From Bacillota bacterium (GTDB lineage Bacteria > Bacillota > Bacilli > Paenibacillales > NBRC-103111): 39,003 bases of DNA. The notes beneath the pieces were generated by a model. That model saw only the letters and a list, made by a program, of their open reading frames with translations, had not been told where the DNA came from and made no database searches. Made by a program: the position numbers and the translations under genes. The stretch covers positions 1 through 39,003 of the forward strand of contig JAEWMH010000206.1 in assembly GCA_023393235.1 (NCBI GenBank), read 5' to 3'. Positions 1-7,651 of this stretch are shown in pieces (position 1 is the stretch's first letter; each line of letters begins with the position of its first letter).

Positions 1-336
1 GTACGCCTGCAAACCAAGGACGGCCTGTGGCGCACGGTATTGAACGATGAAACCTCCTATGAGGAAACCTCCGCCTCCGCCGGTATTGCCGCGGCACTGG
101 TGAGCTACGCCCACCCGCTGCACCAAAACTATATTGCCAGCGCCTATAAGGGCATCCTGGCTAACATCGACGAAGACGGCACCGTGCGCAATGTATCTGC
201 CGGCACCGCCGTGATGCACTCTGCGGATGACTATAAAGTGATCTCCAAGAAACGCGTACAAGGCTGGGGCCAAGGCCTGACTCTGGCATTCCTGGTGGCG
301 CTTCTGCAAAACAAGGAGATCGTCAGCAAGATCTAA
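1..336 (+). CDS. GH105/GH88-type unsaturated glucuronyl/galacturonyl hydrolase, C-terminal part
   Basis: The reading frame is open from the window's first base and ends at TAA 334-336, so the N-terminus lies outside. The visible 111 residues begin VRLQTKDGLWRTVLND and continue with a TSYEETSASAG segment and a closing WGQGLTLAFLVALL segment. These match the last barrel helices of the GH105 (YteR/YesR) and GH88 families. Enzymes of these families remove the unsaturated uronic acid that polysaccharide lyases leave at the end of pectin or rhamnogalacturonan oligosaccharides, usually in the cytoplasm. The catalytic Asp and the specificity residues are not in view, so GH88 versus GH105 is uncertain. 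The pectin genes elsewhere in the window fit this role. An intrinsic terminator follows directly. Confidence 0.72.
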   Translation, partial: VRLQTKDGLWRTVLNDETSYEETSASAGIAAALVSYAHPLHQNYIASAYKGILANIDEDGTVRNVSAGTAVMHSADDYKVISKKRVQGWGQGLTLAFLVALLQNKEIVSKI

Positions 337-370
337 TCCGGACGGATGAGCTTTTACCAAACTTACATGA

Positions 371-400
371 AGAAGCGGGACTTGCTCCTGCTTCTTTTTT
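371..400 (+). terminator. Intrinsic terminator after the GH105-type gene
   Basis: A 10-bp stem (371-380 with 386-395, one G-U pair) and a 5-base loop are followed by a T run ending at 400. It lies 35 bases after the stop codon. Confidence 0.85.
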
Positions 401-588
401 ACTTTCCAAAGGAGGGGAACGGGAATAGGATAGAGTAGTTGATCCGGGGCACGCTGTACAGGTTGACAATTATTTCAGGGGGCTTTTTGACGATTTGTCT
501 AATGTAATGGATGGAATTTGCACGTATCATGTTAGATAGTATTACATGAAGTGAACATCAATCATCCTAAACAGAAAGCGTGATAACC

Positions 589-1707
589 ATGAGAATCGGC
601 GTGCCAATGGAAATCAAAAATAATGAAAACCGGGTGGCGATGACCCCGGCTTCCGTCAAGGACTATTGCAGCTTCGGCCATGAGGTGAAGGTCCAGAGCG
701 GTGCAGGGCTAGGCAGCGGCTTCTCCGATGAGGAGTATGCCAAGGCCGGAGCTGTAATTGCCGCCAGTGCGGCGGAAGCCTGGGATGCGGATCTGGTGGT
801 GAAGGTGAAGGAGCCGCTGCCGGAGGAATATACTTACTTCTATGAAGGACTGCAGCTGTATACTTATCTTCATCTGGCTCCGGCTCCGGAGCTGACACAG
901 GCTTTGCTGGAAAAAGGAGTAACCGGCATCGCGTATGAAACCATCCAACCGGCGAACGGCACCCTGCCGCTGTTGACGCCCATGAGCGAGGTTGCCGGCC
1001 GGATGGCCATTCAGCTAGGGGCCCGTTTTCTGGAAAAGGCCAGCGGCGGCAAAGGAGTGCTGCTGGGCGGTGTGCCCGGTGTAGCTCCGGCCCGTGTGGT
1101 CATTATCGGCGGCGGTATCGTCGGCACCAATGCGGCGCGTATGGCCGTCGGAATGGGGGCAGATGTAACCTTGCTTGACATCAGCGCTGACCGCTTGCGC
1201 CAACTGGACGACCAGTTCCAAGGCAGGCTCAAAACCGTCATGTCCAACAGCTACTCCATTATGGAAGCGGTGCGTCACGCCGATCTGGTGGTCGGCGCCG
1301 TGCTGATCCCCGGTGCCCGTGCCCCGCGGCTTGTGACGGAAGAGATGGTCAAGAATATGCAGCCCGGCTCCGTCATTGTGGATGTAGCTATTGACCAAGG
1401 CGGCTCGGTGGAGACCATTGACCGGATCACAACCCATGACCAGCCCACGTATGAGAAATATGGTGTTATCCATTACGCGGTAGCTAACATGCCGGGTTCT
1501 GTAGCCCGTACCTCCACCATCGCGTTGACCAATGTGACCACTCCCTACGGGCTGCAGATTGCCAATAAAGGCTGGAAGCGTGCCGCTCAAGAGAATACGG
1601 CCATCGCCAAGGGTGTTAACACCTTCGGCGGCAAAATCATCTATCCGGCCGTTGCCGAAGCCCAAGGGTTGGCCTGCACCGCAATCGGCGAATTGCTGGA
1701 GGAATAA
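589..1707 (+). CDS. ald: Alanine dehydrogenase
   Basis: NAD-dependent alanine dehydrogenase (L-alanine + NAD + water to pyruvate + NADH + ammonium), a cytoplasmic enzyme. The 372 residues match the family length. The N-terminus MRIGVPMEIKNNENRVAMTP is near-canonical. Arg15, Lys74 (VKVKEP) and His95 (YLHLAP) sit where the pyruvate-binding and catalytic residues are expected. A Rossmann motif (IIGGGIVGTNAARM) lies near residue 170, and VDVAIDQGG supplies the catalytic Asp. An in-frame GTG at 580 would add three residues; ATG 589 gives the family start. The Shine-Dalgarno site is weak (AGAAAG). The gene stands alone, convergent with a PucR-family regulator, and a bidirectional terminator separates the two. 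Upstream, TTGACA 463-468 and TTGACG 487-492 are visible, but neither has a good -10 box at normal spacing. Confidence 0.96.
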   Translation: MRIGVPMEIKNNENRVAMTPASVKDYCSFGHEVKVQSGAGLGSGFSDEEYAKAGAVIAASAAEAWDADLVVKVKEPLPEEYTYFYEGLQLYTYLHLAPAPELTQALLEKGVTGIAYETIQPANGTLPLLTPMSEVAGRMAIQLGARFLEKASGGKGVLLGGVPGVAPARVVIIGGGIVGTNAARMAVGMGADVTLLDISADRLRQLDDQFQGRLKTVMSNSYSIMEAVRHADLVVGAVLIPGARAPRLVTEEMVKNMQPGSVIVDVAIDQGGSVETIDRITTHDQPTYEKYGVIHYAVANMPGSVARTSTIALTNVTTPYGLQIANKGWKRAAQENTAIAKGVNTFGGKIIYPAVAEAQGLACTAIGELLEE

Positions 1708-1708
1708 T

Positions 1709-1755
1709 AAAAAAATCTCCCTTCCGGTCCTGTCGTTAGCCGGAAGGGATTTTTT
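1709..1755. terminator. Bidirectional intrinsic terminator between ald and the PucR-type gene
   Basis: A 9-10-bp perfect stem (1718-1727 with 1740-1749) has an A run on its left and a T run on its right, so it can end transcription of both convergent genes. Confidence 0.85.
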
Positions 1756-1802
1756 ATGAACATGCATTTCGGGGGCTCCGCCAAAAGGACCCGGCATCCG
1801 CT

Positions 1803-3488
1803 TCAGAGCATTGCGTCACTTGTGGGGGACTGTTTTTGTGCGGGCGCTTCGGGGTGAAGCAATTGGTGGGCGCGCAGGGCTACGGAGATAGCAAGCCGGG
1901 TTTCCGGCGCCATAAAATCCTCGCCCAGCAGCTCCTTGAGCTTTTCCAGGCGGTAATAGAGGGATTGGCGGACAATGAACAGCTTCTGGGCGGCAAGCTG
2001 CTTGGAGCCGTCATTGTCCAGGTACACCCGGAGCGTGGTCAGAAGCTCGGAGCCTTTGGCCTGGTCATAATCCAGTACAGCTCCCAGATAGCTGCGGACA
2101 AATTGGTGCAGCGTGCCGGCATCGTTTAGCGCCAGCAGCCGGAATACGCCCAAGTCCTCGTAGAACAGGGCCGGCCTGCGGAAGCAGGAGTGGAGGGCAA
2201 GCGCCTGCACGGCTTCTCGGTGGCTGACATGGACCTGGCCTAATGAGCTGCAGGCTTCGCCAACGCCTACCGTCAGGCTCAGATCCTGCAGCTTATCGTC
2301 GGCTCGTTGGCTTAGTAGAGCGTCCAATGCAGATTGGATACGCGCCTTGGTCCTGCCGGTACCGTTTTTGTCCACGGCGATGGCAGCCAGACGGTTGTTC
2401 TTCATGGTCAAGAAGAGGCGAAAGCCGTGTTTTTCGAAGATGGAACGCAGCAGGAGGGACAGATGGTAGCGGATGGTTTCCGCGCCGGCTTCCTGCAAAT
2501 AAAGAGCTTCGTCATTCAGATGCTCGATTTCAATCAGGCAGACCCGGATATGCAGCTCGGCATGGCGGTTTAAGCCAGGGCCTAACAAGGCCTTCACCTG
2601 CTTTTCATCCGCCAGCCTGTTGTTTAACAGCTCATCCACCCACAGATTCTCCGAAAACAGCTTGCGCTCCTCCATATACCGGGTACGGAGCAGCTCCTGG
2701 GCAATGGACAGGGCGGCGGAGTCCAGCAATACATAATCGAATTCCACCGGCTCCCGGTGGCACACCAGGGCCAAATACGCCCATTTCTGATTAAGCACAC
2801 CGATGGTTTGAAGCACAATCTGGCTTCCGGAATCAAAATGCGGCTGGGGGACAGCTTCTGTCCCTGTGGAAGGGGCTGCCTCCTGCTCCTTGAAGCAGGC
2901 GTCTGTTGACGCAAGCAGCTGCGCTTGTTGATCTGCGGCAAGGGGAGGGTAACAGACGGGAGTGCCGTTCAGGGGACGGTAAATCAGTTGAGTGCCGGTG
3001 CTTTTGTGCAGCAGCTTCAGCACATTCAGAGTGCCGTTGGCCGTAAGTGTCAGCCGGTGAAATTCCCGTGAGATGCCCTCCAGCTCCCGCAAGGTGCGGT
3101 GGTGGCGGTTAATGATGAGGGAATGGAGGTCCTGGGTAATATCCACAAACCGGATGGAAGGGGGAAGCAGGATCAGCGGAAAACCGGAGCGTTCGGCCAA
3201 TTCCCGGAGCTCCTCCGGCACCGTATGGAAATAGGGTCCGATCTCGATGCACAGGCAGGCGGCGTTTTGCTGGATCAGCTTTTCCATGTAGCGGACGGAA
3301 TGGGCGGTGTCCAGATTAAAGCCCACTCCCGTAGCCAGGATCATTTCGCCGCCGTAGATGAGATTTTCCATTGTGGAAATCTCCAGGATATGCACCCACC
3401 GGATTTGGCGGTCCAGTCCTCCGGCCCCGGCCATCAGCCGGGCTCCGGCGAAGGGGGAACGCTTCAGCGCCTCCCGTACGGTAAGCAA
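1803..3488 (-). CDS. PucR-family transcriptional regulator (AdeR-like)
   Basis: 561 residues. The N-terminal ~125 residues (LTVREALKRSPFAGARLMAG, GLDRQIRWVHILE, GGEMILATG) are a PucR N-terminal sensing domain. A GGDEF-like middle region follows, and the C-terminus (AVLDYDQAKGSELLTTLRVYL, then AAQKLFIVRQSLYYRLEKLKELLG) is the PucR C-terminal helix-turn-helix. In Bacillus subtilis the PucR-family protein AdeR (YukF) is encoded beside ald and activates it, so control of ald by L-alanine is a reasonable inference here, although the arrangement is convergent. The start is uncertain: TTG 3488 fits the family N-terminus but has no close Shine-Dalgarno site, while a strong purine run at 3510-3520 would suit an in-frame CTG at 3503. 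A 6-bp inverted repeat (ATGTTA/TAACAT, 3537-3555) lies upstream and could be an autoregulatory site. Confidence 0.88.
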   Translation of the reverse strand: MLTVREALKRSPFAGARLMAGAGGLDRQIRWVHILEISTMENLIYGGEMILATGVGFNLDTAHSVRYMEKLIQQNAACLCIEIGPYFHTVPEELRELAERSGFPLILLPPSIRFVDITQDLHSLIINRHHRTLRELEGISREFHRLTLTANGTLNVLKLLHKSTGTQLIYRPLNGTPVCYPPLAADQQAQLLASTDACFKEQEAAPSTGTEAVPQPHFDSGSQIVLQTIGVLNQKWAYLALVCHREPVEFDYVLLDSAALSIAQELLRTRYMEERKLFSENLWVDELLNNRLADEKQVKALLGPGLNRHAELHIRVCLIEIEHLNDEALYLQEAGAETIRYHLSLLLRSIFEKHGFRLFLTMKNNRLAAIAVDKNGTGRTKARIQSALDALLSQRADDKLQDLSLTVGVGEACSSLGQVHVSHREAVQALALHSCFRRPALFYEDLGVFRLLALNDAGTLHQFVRSYLGAVLDYDQAKGSELLTTLRVYLDNDGSKQLAAQKLFIVRQSLYYRLEKLKELLGEDFMAPETRLAISVALRAHQLLHPEAPAQKQSPTSDAML

Positions 3489-3536
3489 AAATTCGGCACC
3501 CAGACAAATCCCCCCCTTCCGGTCATATTGACGATG

Positions 3537-3555
3537 ATGTTAGTAAATATAACAT
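3537..3555. promoter_or_regulatory. Inverted repeat upstream of the PucR-type gene
   Basis: ATGTTA and TAACAT are separated by 7 AT-rich bases, about 50 bases upstream of the regulator's start. It may be an operator for the divergent pair PucR gene and deacetylase gene. No consensus is known to me. Confidence 0.35.
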
Positions 3556-3629
3556 ACCATGCCGCGGGAAGAGGAGGAACGGGGAAAAGGCACGAAAGTT
3601 TTGCGATTTTATGAAATTGTGGTTTCCGA

Positions 3630-3658
3630 TTGACATGTCCAAATATCAGGTTTACCAT
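3630..3658 (+). promoter_or_regulatory. Candidate sigma-A promoter of the deacetylase-GNAT genes
   Basis: TTGACA (3630-3635, perfect) is followed after exactly 17 bases by TACCAT (3653-3658, 4 of 6). It lies about 70 bases upstream of the start codon. Confidence 0.55.
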
Positions 3659-3730
3659 CAGTAGGGAAAAGTTTACAAGGGCATACACAAACACGGGGCA
3701 GCTGCCCCTAAACCTGAGGAGAGAAGCGAA

Positions 3731-4528
3731 ATGAATGTGAAGTTGAACCTGTTTCCCGGCGGCCGTGTGAAAGCGTTAACACTCAGCTACGACGACGGGC
3801 GTATCCATGACCGCCGCCTGGTGGAAATTATGAACCGCCACGGCATCAAAGGAACCTTTCATTTGAATTCCGGCTTTTTCGGAAGAGACAGTTACATTAC
3901 AGAGGAGGAAATCGGAAGCCTGTTTGCGGGCCATGAGGTTTCCGCCCACACCACCACCCATCCGTTTTTGGAGCTGACACCAACGGAAGGTATCGCCACC
4001 CAACTGCTGGACGACCGCAACAAGCTGGAAGAGCTGTGCGGCTACCCTGTCAGAGGCATGTCCTATCCCTTCGGCACCTATGACAGCCGTGTACTGGCAT
4101 CCTTGCCTGCTCTAGGCATTGAATATTCCCGCACCACCCAGAGCCATGGCGGTTTTCAATTGCCCTCCAATTGGCTGGAATGGCATCCTACCTGCCATCA
4201 TAGGGACATGCTGGCCAAGGGTGAGGAATTCCTGGCCCTGGTGCCCCGTTATTCCCGGATGCAGCTGTTTTATTTGTGGGGCCACAGCTATGAGTTCGAT
4301 ACCAATAATAATTGGGAGGACATGGAGAAGTTCTGTGCTATGATGGGCAATCACGAGGACATCTGGTATGCCACCAATATTGAGGTACTGGATTACATTC
4401 AGGCGCTTAAGGGCCTGCGCTTCTCCGTAGACCAGACCAGAGTGTACAATCCGTCGGCGACGGATGTGTGGATTACGGCCGAAGGGAATGCCGTTTTGAT
4501 TCCGGCAGGCCAACATGTGAAACTGTAA
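3731..4528 (+). CDS. Polysaccharide deacetylase (NodB homology) family protein
   Basis: 265 residues with an N-terminal NodB-type deacetylase domain. LSYDDG (residues 18-23) gives the catalytic Asp21 and metal-binding Asp22, and SAHTTTHPF gives the metal-binding His73 and His77. YPFGTYD (about 110-116) matches the third family motif. Such enzymes hydrolyse N- or O-acetyl groups on carbohydrates. There is no signal peptide or membrane helix, so a cytoplasmic oligosaccharide substrate is more likely than cell-wall peptidoglycan. A good Shine-Dalgarno site (GAGGAGAG) precedes ATG 3731. The GNAT gene starts 19 bases downstream, so the two are probably co-transcribed. The exact substrate cannot be read from the sequence. 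Confidence 0.87.
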   Translation: MNVKLNLFPGGRVKALTLSYDDGRIHDRRLVEIMNRHGIKGTFHLNSGFFGRDSYITEEEIGSLFAGHEVSAHTTTHPFLELTPTEGIATQLLDDRNKLEELCGYPVRGMSYPFGTYDSRVLASLPALGIEYSRTTQSHGGFQLPSNWLEWHPTCHHRDMLAKGEEFLALVPRYSRMQLFYLWGHSYEFDTNNNWEDMEKFCAMMGNHEDIWYATNIEVLDYIQALKGLRFSVDQTRVYNPSATDVWITAEGNAVLIPAGQHVKL

Positions 4529-4547
4529 ACCCGGGAGGCTGATACCA

Positions 4548-5168
4548 ATGCTGGAGATTAAACCCCTGACATCCGAGTTGACAGCAGACTATCTGGATTT
4601 TTTTGATCACCGGGCTTTTTCCGACCATAACCCCAACGGCCCTTGTTACTGCACCTCACCGAATATGGAGGACGCGGACATTAGGCGGATGGTTAGCGAG
4701 TTTGGCAGTGATGTGAAGGGCGTTATCCGCAGGTACGCTGTAAACCTGTTAGCCGAAGGGAAGATACACGGCTATTTGGCCTATGATGATGGCATCTCCG
4801 TCGGCTGGTGCAATGCCGGGGAGATGGACAGCTATTGCAATACCGACTTTATTCCGGCTTATTTCCGTCAAAATGCCTGCGGCAAAACCATGTCGGTGGT
4901 TTGCTTTGCCATTGACCCGGAGTACCGGGGAAAAGGCGTGGCAAGGGCGCTTTTGGAGCGTGTGGTTGCGGATGCCCGTGCAGGTGGTTATGCCGCTGTG
5001 GAAGGGTATGCCCGCGTGCAAAAGGACGGGGGATTTGAGGACTACAGCGGTCCTGTCCGGCTTTATGAAAAAGCCGGGTTTGCCGAATTCGCCAGAATTG
5101 ACGGAAGAGTGGGCTTGCGCAAAGAGCTGCAGGGTGTGGACAGTGTCCGGGCGGAGGCAAGCGGGTAG
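4548..5168 (+). CDS. GNAT-family N-acetyltransferase
   Basis: 206 residues. The core acetyl-CoA binding motif A is visible at about residues 120-140 (FAIDPEYRGKGVARALLERV), followed by the usual GYAAVEGYA strand and the LYEKAGFAEFARI C-terminal motif. The N-terminal half has a Cys-containing GPCYCTSPN segment typical of a Firmicute subgroup of unknown substrate. It starts at ATG 4548 behind GGGAGG, 19 bases after the deacetylase stop, so it is the second gene of a probable two-gene operon. The substrate is unknown. The pairing of a deacetylase with an acetyltransferase may be meaningful or accidental. Confidence 0.86.
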   Translation: MLEIKPLTSELTADYLDFFDHRAFSDHNPNGPCYCTSPNMEDADIRRMVSEFGSDVKGVIRRYAVNLLAEGKIHGYLAYDDGISVGWCNAGEMDSYCNTDFIPAYFRQNACGKTMSVVCFAIDPEYRGKGVARALLERVVADARAGGYAAVEGYARVQKDGGFEDYSGPVRLYEKAGFAEFARIDGRVGLRKELQGVDSVRAEASG

Positions 5169-5261
5169 CCGGTGACACGGTAATCCGGACATATGCACAC
5201 CGGGACTCCAGCGTGTATAATGGTGAGTACCGCGCGAGGCGCCATAAGGAGTGCAGCAATC

Positions 5262-5948
5262 ATGATGAACATATCCCCTAGACTGCCCGGTGAAAATAAC
5301 AAGGATTATTCCTACCGGGTCATTAAAGCAAATATTATGTCCCTGAACCTGCGGCCGGGACAGGTGATCAGCGAGATCGATCTGGCCGCCGCTTTGGAGA
5401 TTTCCCGTACGCCAGTCCGGGAAGTGCTGGCTATGCTGAAGGAGGAGCATCTGGTGGAGGTGTATCCCCAGGTGGGCACCTATGTGTCGAAGATCAATCT
5501 CCAGCTGATTGAAGAGGCGGCGTTTATGCGCTTCACCCTGGAGAAGGAGGTTCTGAAGCTGGCCTGCGCTTCCTTCCCGGCTGAGGAGCTGCTGGAGCTG
5601 AAGAAAAACGCCGCTCTCCAGAAGCTCCTGCTGGGCCAGCAGGGACAGGCTCCGGAATTCCACAAGCTGGACACGGAGTTCCACCATATTATTTTCCGCG
5701 GCAACAAAAAGGAGAATGTGTGGACCTCCATTACCCGGCTCAGCACCCATTACAACCGGATCCGGCTCCTGTCGGAGATGGAGCGCAGCTACGATGATAC
5801 CATCCGCCAGCATCTGCGGATTGTGGAGATCATCGAAAACAAGGAAATGGAAAATGCGGAGAGGATGTACCAGGAGCATATTCTCTGGCCTATGAAAAAC
5901 TGGGAGGCTCTGTATCACCGGGACAGTCCGTACGCATCGTATTTTTAA
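5262..5948 (+). CDS. GntR-family regulator with FCD ligand domain
   Basis: 228 residues. The N-terminal winged helix (about residues 15-80) includes the family hallmark EISRTPVREVLAMLKEEHLVE. The C-terminal all-helical FCD domain carries an Asp/His set (FHKLDTEFHH, RQHLRI, QEHI) that normally binds a metal and a sugar-acid ligand. ATG 5262 is chosen because AAGGAG (5246-5251) lies 10 bases upstream; an in-frame ATG at 5193 would add 23 residues unlike the family and has no Shine-Dalgarno site. A perfect TATAAT (5216-5221) lies ahead without a good -35 box. The mannonate genes 600 bases downstream have an FCD-type palindrome in their promoter, which suggests this protein is their hexuronate-responsive repressor (UxuR/ExuR-like role, inferred). 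Confidence 0.9.
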   Translation: MMNISPRLPGENNKDYSYRVIKANIMSLNLRPGQVISEIDLAAALEISRTPVREVLAMLKEEHLVEVYPQVGTYVSKINLQLIEEAAFMRFTLEKEVLKLACASFPAEELLELKKNAALQKLLLGQQGQAPEFHKLDTEFHHIIFRGNKKENVWTSITRLSTHYNRIRLLSEMERSYDDTIRQHLRIVEIIENKEMENAERMYQEHILWPMKNWEALYHRDSPYASYF

Positions 5949-5961
5949 GGCCTGCATAAGT

Positions 5962-6000
5962 AAAGCCGCTGACTTCCCAACCGGGAGCAGCGGCTTTTAT
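5962..6000 (+). terminator. Intrinsic terminator after the GntR-type gene
   Basis: A 10-bp perfect stem (5962-5971 with 5988-5997) is followed by a short T-rich tail. It lies 14 bases after the stop codon. Confidence 0.8.
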
Positions 6001-6025
6001 TTATGTTCTATGAGTCATGATAATG

Positions 6026-6313
6026 TCAATGAAGCTGGACCCGCCATTTTTCAATTTGCTCCAGTGTAAAGCCAGTAAGCTTGGCGATGAGCGCAGGGTC
6101 AAGGTCCTCCCGGATCATCTGCCGGGCTACCTCCATTTTGCCCTTTTCGACTCCTTGTTCCAAGCCTTTTTCAATTCCCTTTTCCATTCCGATTTCGATG
6201 CCTTCTTCCATGGCATACCTTTGAAAATGGGTTTTCCATTCCATAATTTTGTTCTCCTCCTTGCTGCTCATAGCTTCCACCTCCCGCCACACCTGCCGCT
6301 CTGTCTTCCTCAT
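6026..6313 (-). pseudogene. C-terminal remnant of an Rpn/PD-(D/E)XK nuclease family transposase
   Basis: The 95-residue segment starting MRKTERQVWREVEAMSSKEEN continues into a charged Glu/Lys/Gly repeat (EEGIEIGMEKGIEKGLEQGVEKG) and ends DPALIAKLTGFTLEQIEKW. This is the characteristic C-terminus of the Rpn-type 'PD-(D/E)XK nuclease family transposase' proteins, which normally exceed 250 residues. The nuclease domain is absent. The frame stays open to a GTG at 6373, but the codons just after that GTG are the T run of a terminator-like hairpin (residues MFFFV), so that start is spurious. I read this as a decayed, N-terminally truncated gene. A short independently translated protein starting near 6313 is possible but less likely. 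Confidence 0.6.
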
Positions 6314-6362
6314 TATAGCCCATACTGCTGAGTAGTGCCCCTGTACAGCAAGCCGCGGAACG

Positions 6363-6411
6363 AAAAAAAACACACGCTACCAGCTCTCCGTCAGGAGAAC
6401 AGGCAGGTGTG
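6363..6411 (-). terminator. Orphan terminator-like hairpin, minus strand
   Basis: On the minus strand GTGTG..CACAC (6371-6375 with 6407-6411) and TCTCC/GGAGA (6385-6389 with 6394-6398) form a hairpin with an internal loop, followed by eight T (6370-6363). No complete gene lies upstream of it on that strand, so it may belong to a deleted gene. Confidence 0.45.
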
Positions 6412-6518
6412 CTTCACGGCTGCTTCTGTTCTTAGCATAGCAACAGCAGGAGAATTTTTCAAGCCGGTTTTGACAGTTTGATGTCTTTTGCCGGAGAGGA
6501 TTGTGCTCCATCATCTGA

Positions 6519-6538
6519 CATGCTAGTATACTAGTATG
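6519..6538. promoter_or_regulatory. Palindromic operator in the uxuA promoter
   Basis: CATGCTAGTATACTAGTATG is an imperfect 20-bp palindrome around the perfect 12-bp core CTAGTATACTAG (6523-6534). A GTATAC centre is typical of operators bound by FCD-type GntR regulators. It includes a TATACT -10-like box and lies 40 bases before the start codon, so binding would block initiation. Confidence 0.6.
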
Positions 6539-6577
6539 CAAGTTAAGTGCAAACTTTCACAAGGAGACAAGACACCC

Positions 6578-7645
6578 ATGGAAATGACCTTCCGCTGGTA
6601 TGGTGACAGCGATCCTGTCAAGCTGGAGTACATTGCCCAGATTCCGGGCATGAAAGGCATTGTCACAGCTATTTATGATGTGCCCGTAGGCGAAGTATGG
6701 CCGATGGACAAAATTGAGGCCTTGAAGAAGCATGTGGAAAGTGTAGGCTTGAAAATTTCCGTTATCGAAAGTGTTCCGGTCCATGAGGACATTAAGCTGG
6801 GGCTGCCCAGCCGGGACCGCTATATCGCCAATTACTGCGAAACCATCCGCAACCTGGGCAAAGCGGGTATTCCGGTGATTTGCTATAACTTTATGCCTGT
6901 GTTTGACTGGACCCGCTCCGATCTGGAGTACCGTCTGCCGGACGGCTCCACTACACTCCAATATGATGCCGAAACCGTGGCCCGTATGGACCCCAAGCTG
7001 GGCGAGCTTTCACTGCCCGGTTGGGATACCTCCTATGGCGAAGGCGGCCTGGGCGGCCTGCTGAAGCAATACGAGGGCATGACTGAAGAGAAGCTGTGGG
7101 ACCATCTGCAATATTTTATCGAAGGTATTCTTCCTGCAGCCATTGAGAGTGATGTCAAAATGGCCATCCACCCGGACGATCCGCCGTGGTCCATCTTCGG
7201 GCTGCCCCGGATCATCACTAACAAGGAAAACCTGGACCGTTTCCTCAACCTGTACGATTCCCCGTACCATGGGCTGACTCTGTGCTCCGGCTCCTTGGGC
7301 TGCGATGCCAAGAACGATTACGTGGATATGATCAACTATTTCGGCGGCGTCAAAAACCGGATTCATTTTGCCCACCTGCGGAATGTCAAGATTACCGGCG
7401 AAGGCTCCTTCTACGAGTCCGGCCATCTGTCCGATTGCGGCACACTGGATTTTTATGAGGTGGTCAAAGCGTATGTGGACTATGGCTTCGACGGGCCTTT
7501 CCGTCCGGACCATGGCCGCATGATCTGGGGCGAAACCGGCAAAGCCGGCTACGGGCTGTATGACCGTGCCCTGGGTGCCGTCTACATCAACGGACTGGCT
7601 GAAGCCGTCCGCAAGTCCAACGCAGCAGCGGCGAAAGGGGTATAA
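6578..7645 (+). CDS. uxuA: Mannonate dehydratase
   Basis: 355 residues. It converts D-mannonate to 2-keto-3-deoxygluconate in the glucuronate/galacturonate degradation route, in the cytoplasm. The family N-terminus MEMTFRWYGDSDPVKLEYIAQ and the IPGMKGIVTAIYDVPVGEVWP block are near-canonical. The TIM-barrel metal site is represented by HPDDPP, LTLCSGSLG and HFAHLRN (His, Cys, His). ATG 6578 is chosen because it begins this conserved block and has AAGGAG upstream; an in-frame ATG at 6536 would fall inside the operator palindrome. The SDR gene starts 6 bases after the stop, so the two form a uxuAB-type operon. Confidence 0.95.
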   Translation: MEMTFRWYGDSDPVKLEYIAQIPGMKGIVTAIYDVPVGEVWPMDKIEALKKHVESVGLKISVIESVPVHEDIKLGLPSRDRYIANYCETIRNLGKAGIPVICYNFMPVFDWTRSDLEYRLPDGSTTLQYDAETVARMDPKLGELSLPGWDTSYGEGGLGGLLKQYEGMTEEKLWDHLQYFIEGILPAAIESDVKMAIHPDDPPWSIFGLPRIITNKENLDRFLNLYDSPYHGLTLCSGSLGCDAKNDYVDMINYFGGVKNRIHFAHLRNVKITGEGSFYESGHLSDCGTLDFYEVVKAYVDYGFDGPFRPDHGRMIWGETGKAGYGLYDRALGAVYINGLAEAVRKSNAAAAKGV

Positions 7646-7651
7646 TTCATC

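Noticed and set aside
4749..5957. 402-codon minus-strand frame opposite the GNAT and GntR genes
   Set aside because: Both genes on the plus strand have clear family motifs and ribosome sites; the antisense frame has none.
6314..6373. N-terminal 20 residues (MFFFVPRLAVQ...) of the Rpn remnant frame
   Set aside because: They are encoded by the T run of a terminator hairpin and adjacent sequence; there is no ribosome site.
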